A DNA stretch of 27,130 nucleotides, taken from NCBI GenBank assembly GCA_008000375.1, contig SMOI01000206.1, forward strand, positions 31,393 through 58,522, given 5' to 3'. Every line of letters begins with the position of its first letter. Position 1 is the stretch's first letter. Below the pieces are notes generated by a model that saw nothing but the letters and a program-made list of their open reading frames with translations, was not told where the DNA came from and ran no database searches. This stretch comes from Poteriospumella lacustris (taxonomy: Eukaryota > Sar > Chrysophyceae > Chromulinales > Dinobryaceae). This document shows, piece after piece, positions 1-7,847 of this stretch. A program made the translations under genes and the position numbers.

Positions 1-3000
1 GCGGACAAGTCATTGCCCAGACCGACTACGATGAGCCGCCGGCGCCCTCGATGCCCGAGCCGCCGGCGCCGCCGTTCCCCGACGTGACCGAGGAGAACCT
101 GCGCAACGACTTCGTCTTTCGGTCGAACGAAGAAATGACGGCCTTCGCCAGCCAGTTGCCGCACGACATGCCGCCCGAGGAGCTCTACCTCGACGAAATC
201 GAGCGCGAGGCGAAGAAACAGCGCCCGGCGCCAGTGCACGAGCAGGCGCGCGCCAGACCGACGAAGGCGCCCACCACTCGGCGACCCACCGCCGACCCCA
301 CGGCGCCCATCCCCACCGCCGACCCGACGGAGAAGCCCTCGCGTCGTCCTACGAAGGCGCCCACCACGGCGCCGACGCGACGGCCGTCGAGAGAGCCGAC
401 GGTGCGTCTCACCGACGCGCCGACCTTCGTGCCCACCCGCCGCCCGACGCGCACGCCCACCGCAGTGCCCAGCCGCCGCCCGACGCGCACGCCCACCGCG
501 GAGCCGAGCCTCGGCCCCGTCTCCCCGCCGACCGTCGTGCCCACGCGCGCTCCGACACGCGCTCCGACGCGCGCTCCGACACGCGCTCCCACGCGCGCTC
601 CCACGCGCGCGCCCACCGCGATGCCGAGCCGTCTGCCGACGCTGAGTCCGACGCTGCCGCCCACCGCGGCGGAGAGCAACAGTCGCCAGCCAACGCGGGC
701 GCCCACCGCGATGCCGAGCCGTCTGCCGACGCCTGTGCCACCGCTCGCCGCGCCCACTGCGCCGCCCGTGGCCCACCCCACCGCGGCGCCCACGGCCGGT
801 GCACCCACGGTCAGCTTTCCGCAGGCGGTGTGGTCGCTGGACGCGGCGTACTTCACCGGCACCAACAGCCTGTTCTACGCGTCGCTGCCCGACCCGCCGG
901 GCGCCGTGCTGTCGCTGTCCGTCTGGCTCAACACCACGACGCCCTCCGCCTACATCGCCTCGCTCGCGCGCACGCCCAGCAACTACGACACGGAGCACGT
1001 GCTGAGCCTGGACGCCAGCGGCCGCGTGGCGTACTTCGACTACGGCGGCGGCGGCTACGGCTTCTCCTTCACCGGCGCCGCGCGCGTCACCCGCGGCGTG
1101 CGCACGCACGTCGTCTTCGTGAAGAACGCCACGACGGCGCAGCTGTACGTCAACGGCGTCCTCGACAAGAGCGCGACGGCGAGCCGCGTCGTCGTGCCGC
1201 GCAACGTCGGCTGGAGCGTCGGCCGCGACGCGCGCGACGACAAAAGCTTCTTCGTCGGCTCCATGGACCACCTCCGCCTCTACAAACGCGCGTTAACCGC
1301 CGCCGAAGTGCGCGACTTGTACTTCTACTTCGTCCAGCCGCCCACCGCCGCGCCGACGACGCCGCCGACCGCCGCGCCGACGCGTCCGACCGCGGTGCCC
1401 ACCGCCGCGCCCTCCGCGGCGCCGTCGGTGATGCCGCCGACCGTCGCGGTGAACGTCGCGGGCGCCAACCGCGCGCCCACCGTCGGCTTCCAAATCGTCG
1501 CGGCGCTGCCGACGGGCGACGCGTCCAACGTCACCGGCGCCGTCCTGCGCGACACCTTCGCGCGCCTCTACGACGAAGTGGCCGCGCAGCGCACGGCGCT
1601 GCTCACGACGCTGCTGCGCAACGCGTCGAACGGCGCGCTGCTGACGAACCTGACGTGGGCGCTGACGGGCCACTCGATGAGCTTCACCGTCGCCGACGGC
1701 GGCAACACGTTTCCGCTCTTCACCTCCAACTTCAACTTCGGCGCCTCCGCCTCGGGGCCCGTGCCCCTCGCGACCGTCGGCTTCTACCCCACCGACAACG
1801 CCATCGGCCGCACCGCCGCCTTCGGCGTGAACCCGTTCCGCGTGCCGTTCACGTCGTTCACGCCGATCATGCGCAACCTCGTCGCCTGGCTGCGCGGCGG
1901 CGACGGCGGTGACGGCGGCGGCGGCGGCGGCGGAGGCATCGTCCTGGCGCATCTGCCCGGGTCGGGCTCGTACTTCAACGAGGACGGCCTCGTGCGCTCG
2001 TGGTTCGTGCGCCAGTACCCCGCGGCGTCGATCAACGCGGTCAACGCCTGCGACAACGCCGCGCTCGACACGTGTCTCTTCGGCGCGTCCACCGTCGCCA
2101 ACGCGAAGCTGCTCGTCATCGGCGGGCAGATCGACCGCTCCGAGGACACCGCGCAGCCGGCGAACACGAAGACGGACGTCGCGCAGGTCACCGCGGCCGT
2201 GGCGCGGTTCCTCGCGGCGGGCGGCAGCGTCATGTACCTGCACTTCAACTGGAAGGCGACGGCGCTGGGCGCGGCGCTGACGCCGCTGCTGGGCGTGCAG
2301 CCGCTGGCCGCCGCCGACACGGCCGGCAACTACTTCGCGCAGGCCGGCATGCGCAACTGCAACCCGCTCGCCGACCGCGGCGCCGCGTCGCTGGCCGCCG
2401 TGCGCGCGCTGGTCGCGACGCTGTCGAAGACGCAGTCGCTCGAGGCGGCCGACGTCTGCGCCGAGGGCGCGTGGACCGACTGCGCCACCGCCGGCTTCAC
2501 GGCGAAGGTCAAAGCCGGCGCGCTCGCGCTGCGGTCGGTGCTGAACACGCTCGACGCCAGCGGCGTGGCGCTGTTCAGCGACACGACGCGCCACCAGTTC
2601 GTCTTCGAGAAGCTGCTCGTGCTGCTCGGCGACAAGTACCGCGCCGCCGCCGGCGCGCAGGACGACCCGTCCACGCCCGTCGTGCGCTACCCGCTCGCGC
2701 GCGGCGACCTCGCGGGCCTCGCCGAGTTCGCCTTCGCCGACGCCAGCGTGCTCTACCGCCGCGCGCAGCAGCCGGCGCAGAGCGACCTCGGTACCGTCTA
2801 CTGCAGCGCCCGCAACACGCTGCTGGGCCCCGACGGCTGCGCGCCCTACCGCCAGTACGCGGCGACGCTGCCGCGGCTGCGCGACGTGGTCGTGGAGGAC
2901 GCCGGCGTCTACTCGGCCAACGTGTGGACGGCCACCGGCGTCTTCGCCGTGCCCGGCGTGCCCTTCACCGTGCGCGTGCCGCCGCTGCCGCGGCGCGGCG

Positions 3001-4730
3001 ACGTAGCGTCGGTGTCGCTGTTTCTGTGGTACCAGCGGCCGGGCACGACGAAGTCGCTCGACGCGTCGGCGCGCGACGCGACGCAGACGCAGTACGCGCG
3101 ACCGCAGTGGCTCAAGTCGCCGGCGATTCTGCTGACGGCGAACGCGACGCGCGGCTCGGCGGGCGAGGTGACGGTCACGTCGCCGTACGGCGGCCCCGTC
3201 TACCTCGCGCTCAGCTACGCCAGCGGCGCCTTTCCGCGCCCGGCCGACGCCGTGTACCCGCCCGTGCGCCTCGTCTTCAACAACGTCGCGCGCCACGCGG
3301 CGCTGCTCGACGTGGGCAACGCGACGCAGGTGGCGCGCTTCCTGCGCGCGGTGCGCACGTCGCCGATCCCCGTGCTCGACCTGAAGGCGCCGGGCATGGA
3401 GCTGCACATGCGCACGGACTTCTTCCTCGCGGCGCTGCGGCCCGTCGGCCTGTTCCAGAACTACTCGGGCCCCGGCGGCCTGGCGCAGATCCTGCACGAC
3501 CTGCGTTACAACTTCCTCGAGGCGCAGATGACGCTCGCGGGCTTCAAGGCGCCGGGCAAGGCGCTGGCCGAGTCGCTGTCGCCGCAGGTGCTGCGCGCCT
3601 GCGCCGCGCTGCGCTGGAACTGCACCGACGAGGCGATCCACGTGTACACGGGCATCCAGCACGCCGTGTACGACGACCGCGCGCTCTGCGGCAACGGCTG
3701 CTCGGGCAACCCGTTCGACATGGACTGGACGCTGACGCCGATGGGCTGGGGCGAGGCGCACGAGCTGGGCCACAACATGCAGATGTCGCAGCTGCAGGTC
3801 GCCTGGCTGCCCGCCGGCAGCAGCCGCGACGCCTGGGCGAGCTACGCCAACCGCGCGACGGAGAACAGCAACAACCTCTTCCCTTACCACAACCGCTGGC
3901 GCTACTTCCGCGTCTACCGCAACTTCTCGGGCAGCACGGCGGCCGAGGCCTGGAAGGGCCACGGCGACGCCTTCACGTACCTGCAGTCGGCCATCGCACG
4001 CGTCAACGCGACGGTGGGCGGCGTGCGCCGCGCCGTCGTGCTCAAGGCCGACTGCTCGGTGCAGTCGTCGTACCCGCTGGGCACGCCCGTGCGCCGCGTG
4101 GCGCAGGACGCCGTCTACGCCTCGGCGGCCTACGCGGCGGACAACGACGCGCGCATGGCGTTCTACCTGCAGCTGACGTTCCTGATGACGCAGAAGCCCG
4201 TCGTCAGCCCCGCGCTCAACGCGCGCGCGCACAGCGTCGTGCTGCACAGCGGCTTCGACGTCGTCACGCTGCTCTACCAGGGCGCGCGCTTCCTGAAGCA
4301 CTACGCGCAGACGGACGCGCTGTGGACGAAGCACCGCGCGTCCATCGGCTTCGGCCTGTTCAACCGCACGTGCTCGGCCGCCACCTGCGGCGCCCTCTAC
4401 GGCGCCAGCGGCAGCGGCGCGACGGTGGCGGCGATCCCCGGCAACGACTTCCTCCTCGTGCTGCTGTCGTTCCTCAGCGGCTACGACTTCCGCCCGTTCT
4501 ACGACGTGCGCGGCCTGCAGTACTCGTCGCTGGCCGAGCGACAGGTCCTCGCGCACGTCGCCGCGGGCGTCGTCTTCCGCGGGCCCGTGCCCACCGACTA
4601 CTACGCGATCGACGACTTCCCGCCCGCCGACCTCGTCGGCGGCCGCGTCGTGAAGCTGCCGCTCGACGGCGTCACGGCCTGGCCCTTCACCGCGCGGCCC
4701 TGGACGCCCGCCGGCTGCAACCTCGCGTAA
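1..4730 (+). CDS. Secreted M60-like zinc metallopeptidase with PT-rich stalk and LamG lectin domain (5' partial)
   Basis: The frame is open from base 3 to the TAA at 4728-4730. The first ATG is at 51, but no signal peptide follows it and the frame is open upstream, so the true start and secretion signal probably lie before the window. Residues are numbered from that ATG (1,559 aa). Residues 64-253 are a PT-rich stalk (PTRAPT-type units). Residues 254-427 look like a LamG/concanavalin-like domain, ending in DHLRLYKRALTAAEVRDLY. A second PTAAPT linker, a polyglycine run near 615-630, a Rossmann-like segment near 630-830 (LLVIGG, FLAAGGSVMYLHFNW) and the M60 region (about 955-1500) follow. The zinc motif is HELGH at 1237-1241, with the downstream Glu at 1271 in ATENSNNLF. 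M60 (enhancin/IMPa/mucinase-type) enzymes cleave glycoproteins extracellularly; here the HEXXH-to-Glu gap is 29, at the edge of the usual 8-28. Third codon positions are almost all G/C. Substrate is unknown. Confidence 0.85.
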   Translation, partial: GQVIAQTDYDEPPAPSMPEPPAPPFPDVTEENLRNDFVFRSNEEMTAFASQLPHDMPPEELYLDEIEREAKKQRPAPVHEQARARPTKAPTTRRPTADPTAPIPTADPTEKPSRRPTKAPTTAPTRRPSREPTVRLTDAPTFVPTRRPTRTPTAVPSRRPTRTPTAEPSLGPVSPPTVVPTRAPTRAPTRAPTRAPTRAPTRAPTAMPSRLPTLSPTLPPTAAESNSRQPTRAPTAMPSRLPTPVPPLAAPTAPPVAHPTAAPTAGAPTVSFPQAVWSLDAAYFTGTNSLFYASLPDPPGAVLSLSVWLNTTTPSAYIASLARTPSNYDTEHVLSLDASGRVAYFDYGGGGYGFSFTGAARVTRGVRTHVVFVKNATTAQLYVNGVLDKSATASRVVVPRNVGWSVGRDARDDKSFFVGSMDHLRLYKRALTAAEVRDLYFYFVQPPTAAPTTPPTAAPTRPTAVPTAAPSAAPSVMPPTVAVNVAGANRAPTVGFQIVAALPTGDASNVTGAVLRDTFARLYDEVAAQRTALLTTLLRNASNGALLTNLTWALTGHSMSFTVADGGNTFPLFTSNFNFGASASGPVPLATVGFYPTDNAIGRTAAFGVNPFRVPFTSFTPIMRNLVAWLRGGDGGDGGGGGGGGIVLAHLPGSGSYFNEDGLVRSWFVRQYPAASINAVNACDNAALDTCLFGASTVANAKLLVIGGQIDRSEDTAQPANTKTDVAQVTAAVARFLAAGGSVMYLHFNWKATALGAALTPLLGVQPLAAADTAGNYFAQAGMRNCNPLADRGAASLAAVRALVATLSKTQSLEAADVCAEGAWTDCATAGFTAKVKAGALALRSVLNTLDASGVALFSDTTRHQFVFEKLLVLLGDKYRAAAGAQDDPSTPVVRYPLARGDLAGLAEFAFADASVLYRRAQQPAQSDLGTVYCSARNTLLGPDGCAPYRQYAATLPRLRDVVVEDAGVYSANVWTATGVFAVPGVPFTVRVPPLPRRGDVASVSLFLWYQRPGTTKSLDASARDATQTQYARPQWLKSPAILLTANATRGSAGEVTVTSPYGGPVYLALSYASGAFPRPADAVYPPVRLVFNNVARHAALLDVGNATQVARFLRAVRTSPIPVLDLKAPGMELHMRTDFFLAALRPVGLFQNYSGPGGLAQILHDLRYNFLEAQMTLAGFKAPGKALAESLSPQVLRACAALRWNCTDEAIHVYTGIQHAVYDDRALCGNGCSGNPFDMDWTLTPMGWGEAHELGHNMQMSQLQVAWLPAGSSRDAWASYANRATENSNNLFPYHNRWRYFRVYRNFSGSTAAEAWKGHGDAFTYLQSAIARVNATVGGVRRAVVLKADCSVQSSYPLGTPVRRVAQDAVYASAAYAADNDARMAFYLQLTFLMTQKPVVSPALNARAHSVVLHSGFDVVTLLYQGARFLKHYAQTDALWTKHRASIGFGLFNRTCSAATCGALYGASGSGATVAAIPGNDFLLVLLSFLSGYDFRPFYDVRGLQYSSLAERQVLAHVAAGVVFRGPVPTDYYAIDDFPPADLVGGRVVKLPLDGVTAWPFTARPWTPAGCNLA
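561..620 (+). repeat. 12-bp in-frame tandem repeat coding PTRA units
   Basis: A 12-bp unit (consensus acgcgcgctccg) is repeated about five or six times head to tail and encodes P-T-R-A units in the stalk of the peptidase. It is the most regular part of a degenerate PT-rich tract spanning about 240-810. The unit is a multiple of three, so copy-number change alters stalk length without breaking the frame. Confidence 0.8.
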
Positions 4731-4810
4731 CCCCCCGCCGCCCCCACCGTCGGCCCCCCTCCCCGCTGCCGCTGTCCTCACGACCACCCGTTTCATCTGT
4801 TTCTCCAGCA

Positions 4811-4840
4811 TCTCCTGTCTCCTGTCTCCTGTCTCCTGTC
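4811..4840. repeat. CTCCTGT heptamer tandem repeat
   Basis: About four head-to-tail copies of a 7-bp unit (tctcctg) lie about 80 bp downstream of the peptidase stop codon, probably in its 3' UTR. The core CTGT is shared with the larger minisatellite that begins about 100 bp further on. Confidence 0.8.
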
Positions 4841-4938
4841 GCATTGTCTCTTCTGCCATCGGTTTACCACGCCCCTCCCCCCTCGCCCCTTTCCCCCGCG
4901 TTACCGCGGTGCGTTGCTTGTCCTGCATTGTCCCTCCC

Positions 4939-5222
4939 TATGACCTGTACTTGCCTCTGTCTCTGTCCCTGTGACCTGTACTTGTCTCTGTCCCTGTACC
5001 ATGTACCTGTCACCTGTGACCTCTGTACGTGTGACCTGTGACCTGTACCACTGTACCACTGTACCTGTACTTGTCTCTGTCCCTGTCCCTGTGACCTGTC
5101 ACTGTGACGTGTCACTGTCCCTGTCACTGTGACCTGTACCATGTACCTGTGACCTGTCACTGCGACCTGTCACTGTGACCTGTGACCTGTGACCTGTACC
5201 ACTGTACCTGCCCCTGTCCCTA
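4939..5222. repeat. CTGT-based minisatellite
   Basis: About 280 bp are built almost entirely of degenerate six- to seven-base words sharing a CTGT core: cctgtgac, cctgtacc, cctgtcac and ctctgtcc. They are arranged in mixed higher-order order. The tract is strongly strand-asymmetric, with CTGT on the plus strand. No reading frame through it looks protein-like. Confidence 0.85.
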
Positions 5223-5295
5223 CCCACACCACCCACAACCGACCGTTTCGCCGTCGTGTCACACGTTTCGATTCGTTGTCATTGCCCCCCCCCCG

Positions 5296-5432
5296 CTGCT
5301 ATAGCTCCCTCTCCCTGCTATTGTATCCCCCTGCTATTGCCTGTACGACTGCTGCTATTGTATTACCCCTGCTGTATCCCATCCCCTGCTGCTGTTATAT
5401 CCCCTGCTATTGTACCCCCCTGCCGCTGTTGT
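5296..5432. repeat. CTGCTATTGTATCCCC-type degenerate tandem repeat
   Basis: Repeated pyrimidine-rich words (ctgctattgtatcccc and variants such as ctgctgtatcccatcccc) recur about eight times, directly after a homopolymer C run at 5287-5296. The tract is non-coding in appearance and has diverged more than the CTGT minisatellite just upstream. Confidence 0.7.
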
Positions 5433-5541
5433 ACTCGCGCTTATACATTGACATACACTGTATCCCCATCTTTGTACCCCCATCGTTGATTGTCGCTGAT
5501 GTCCGCCGCTGGAGCGCCTCTCCGCATCGGTGAGCACGTAC

Positions 5542-5568
5542 CTCTCTCTCTCTCTCTCTCTCTCTCTC
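5542..5568. repeat. (CT)n microsatellite
   Basis: An uninterrupted CT dinucleotide run of 13 units is followed by a shorter second CT run at about 5590-5602. Confidence 0.9.
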
Positions 5569-5807
5569 GCCCCGCCCCTTCATCAGCTGTCTCTCTCTCT
5601 CGCTTCCCTCGCCGCTGTCCGTCTGTTACTTGGTCCTGTCGCCGCTGCGCCGGTCGCAGTCGCGTCGCCGTTGGTTGTCCCTCCCGCCGTCACCGTATAC
5701 CCACACGTCCGTCTGTATGGCAGCCGTTGACTGCAGCCGCCGCTGTGGCTGCCTCGGTTACGCCGCCGCTCGTCACATGGCGCGTATTGCTTGTTATGTG
5801 ACGCGTA

Positions 5808-5856
5808 TAGCCTCGTATAGCCTCGTATGGCTCGCACAGCCTCGTACGGCTCGTAT
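5808..5856. repeat. Decamer repeat agcctcgtat
   Basis: About four or five imperfect head-to-tail copies of a 10-bp word (agcctcgtat, with variants ggctcgcac and ggctcgtat). It is non-coding in appearance. Confidence 0.65.
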
Positions 5857-6124
5857 CACCGCGTGTAATCGCATGCGTCCGCTCTGCTCTGCTCTGTAAT
5901 GCGTAACTCAACTCGCTTGAACGCCCTCGCTGCCTGCGCCCACCGCCGTGTTGACTCGCTGTTCGGATCGTGCGGACGGACCGCAGGAGGAGCATTCGCC
6001 GTCGCAACCGTGCCACAGAACCTCTGTCACTCGTCTGTGTTCCGCCGCAGCCGTCGGCGAAGCGCCTTCGGGAAAAGACCGCACATGGTCGCCAGCCGTC
6101 GTTACACTTACAGAAATGAAACGG

Positions 6125-6153
6125 TTGTGTGTGTGTGTGTGGGGGGGGGGGGG
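6125..6153. repeat. (GT)n followed by (G)n
   Basis: A GT dinucleotide run of about eight units passes directly into a run of 13-14 G. The compound microsatellite breaks up any long plus-strand frame here. It lies just beyond the stop codon of the minus-strand peptidase-like segment. Confidence 0.9.
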
Positions 6154-6168
6154 TGGCAAGGTAAGCTA

Positions 6169-6930
6169 CTACAAGATTCGCAGTTGCTGCAAGGTCCGGA
6201 TCAGGTTCGGACACGTGCGAAAGAGCAGCGCCCTCGAGAAGGAGGCGTGGTTGGTCCCGCGACTGTTCTCTGTGTCCGACACGATCTCCGCCGCCTCTTC
6301 TGCAGTGGGTACGGACGCGGCCACGGCCATCGGATCCACGTCTCTTGCGGCGGTGGGCACACTTTCCACATGCATCCCGACTGCGCCTCCACTGCGACAG
6401 CTAATGAATGGGCCCCCAGAGGAGCCACTGTAGAGACCCACGTTGCAGGTGACGTGATGAGCCGTGGGTCGCGCAGTCTGAACGCATCCAGAGAAAACCC
6501 AAGGCTATTCTTCAGGTCTTCGGGTCTGAGGGTTGATAACAGAGTGTCGTCACGAAGTAAGCCCGAAAGAGAGGCAATTATTTTAAGTTGAAATTCTTAC
6601 AGTTATCCGAGCGGAAAGACAGGACAACCGCCATCGGCTGGAGCGCAGCTCCAACAACCGGAAAGGGGGCCACAATGTGTGGCAACTAACAAGGGGGAGA
6701 ACACCGGGCCCATCTGGCAGCCGCAGGTTCGAAAGAATGAATAAATATCAGGTAAGGTAGACCAAAGAGCCGTCAAATGAATGGATATGGTAGAATCTAA
6801 ATAGAGGGCCCATTCGGAGCAGCGTGCTGTGCTGTGCTGTGCGACGGTTTCCAAAACAGGTACCACGCGGGGAGACAGACGAGCAGGGCGACATCGCTCC
6901 ATTCTGAGGGACCGAAGACGGAGGATTCTG
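6169..6930 (-). pseudogene. Degenerate trypsin-like serine peptidase gene fragment
   Basis: Minus-strand pieces occur in the order expected of a chymotrypsin-fold peptidase. First is a segment around 6864-6930 with WSDVALLV, resembling the catalytic-Asp strand. Next is an exon-like piece at 6601-6685 (PHIVAPFPVVGAALQPM), bounded by a pyrimidine-rich acceptor ending in ttgttag and a gtaaga donor. Last is an open segment 6169-6504 with the active-site-like sequence CNVGLYSGSSGGPFISC followed by GGAVGMHVES. GxSGGP followed by VGxH is typical of trypsin-like peptidases. No convincing catalytic-His exon was found. The splice phases of these pieces do not join in one frame: 6504-6530 reads well in a different frame (PEDLKNSLGFSLDAF). 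This suggests a frameshifted relic, though an unrecognised intron is possible. The match is by eye only. Confidence 0.38.
6823..6843. repeat. GTGCT pentamer repeat
   Basis: About four copies of a 5-bp unit (gtgct/tgctg) lie within the region of the degenerate peptidase segment. Its position just beyond the possible Asp-strand exon favours decay or an intron at this point. Confidence 0.7.
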
Positions 6931-7297
6931 TTGAAATACGATGTCTGAGAGGCCAAGAAAGCGAGTGAGTAAGTGGTGTAGCCTCACGGGTTGAGGAGAG
7001 GCTAAGAGGTACCATCGCTGAGACAGCCGGTCGCTACGCAGCTACGATGGTTGTGCAGTAAATACACCACAATGAAAGAGAGGAACCAAAATCAAACGAT
7101 AAAAGATCGTGAGAACGCAAGTGACGGAAGAAACAACACGGGGAAGAAACTCCTTCGGTGCTACTCTTCGGAGCTTGAAAAATATCGATCAATTCTTGAA
7201 ACACGAACAAAGATGGCTAATCTCTTGCCACGACCAACGCAGAAATAACAAAGAAAACAAGGGGGGGATTACAAGATAAATGATACTGTTGTGGTAA

Positions 7298-7615
7298 TGA
7301 CGGACCCAGGGAAGCGATCGTCACGGGTGTTGGATATGCTCTTCCGACGATGTTGGCTACCATGGACAGGGTAACGTTTGCGATTAGTGTTTGTTTGATA
7401 TGCTCTTCCAACGATATATGAAATGACAGACCCAGGGAAATGATCGCCATTGGTGTTTGATATGCTCCTCAACGATATATAAACTGACGGACCCAGTGAA
7501 AGGGAAACGATCGCCATTGGTGTTGGACACGCTCTTCCAACGATATATGAAATGACAGACCCAGGGAAACGATCGCCATTGGTGTCTGATATGCTCTTCC
7601 AACGATGTTGCTGAC
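7298..7615. repeat. 62-bp tandem repeat (about five copies)
   Basis: Head-to-tail copies of a unit containing tgacrgacccagggaaa, then cgatcgccattggtgt, then gatatgctcttccaacgat. The conserved word tgac[ag]gaccc starts at 7298, 7424, 7485 and 7553. This gives spacings of 126 (two units), 61 and 68, the last enlarged by a 7-bp gggaaac-like duplication. The first copies are the most diverged. The array lies about 230 bp beyond the stop of the giant receptor gene, in its 3' flank, and encodes nothing convincing. Confidence 0.88.
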
Positions 7616-7847
7616 TAATAACGGGCTCACGGATGATGAATCTGCGGGGTTTCTTCTACTACAGATGGTTAGTGTCAGTGACGCCTGGCACAGGTCACCG
7701 CTCATGTGCTGGGCGGTGTGATATTGATGGTACAGGGAAGACGAGCCGGATGCCTTCCATGAAAAGAGACACAAGGCCGTTCAACGAATCACATCGAACG
7801 GTTCGAAGACGTAATTCCTCTCGTGTTCGAGATGGGCCAACAAGGCG

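Larger units (their letters stand above)
4731..7847. other. Convergent intergenic region rich in simple repeats
   Basis: This 3.1-kb region lies between the stop codons of two convergent genes and should hold both 3' UTRs and polyadenylation signals, none of which I can place with confidence. It is dominated by short tandem repeats (listed separately) and one degenerate peptidase-like segment on the minus strand. Several open frames of 60-230 codons exist, but they cross microsatellites or start at non-ATG codons and look non-coding. No tRNA-like T-arm was found. Confidence 0.7.

Noticed and set aside
185-865. Minus-strand frame of 226 codons rich in VGARVG units
   Set aside because: It is the antisense reading of the PT stalk repeat; the repeat is periodic in all frames.
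1293-4928. Minus-strand frame of 1,211 codons opposite the peptidase gene
   Set aside because: It is an Arg/Val/Gly-rich mirror of very GC-rich coding sequence and has no domain signature. The plus frame has LamG and M60 motifs.
2000-5041. Plus-strand frame of 1,013 codons, offset from the peptidase
   Set aside because: It is an Arg/Ala/Gly-rich shadow that starts at a non-ATG codon and ends in simple repeats.
5899-6591. Plus-strand ATG frame of 230 codons
   Set aside because: It runs through the (GT)n(G)n microsatellite, has no domain, and lies opposite the peptidase-like segment.
7298-7615. CRISPR-like array
   Set aside because: Units are contiguous, with no unique spacers of constant length, and the host is a eukaryote.
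4731-7847. tRNA or other structured RNA gene
   Set aside because: GGTTCGA-like words at about 6726 and 7799 were inspected, but no cloverleaf arms could be formed around them.
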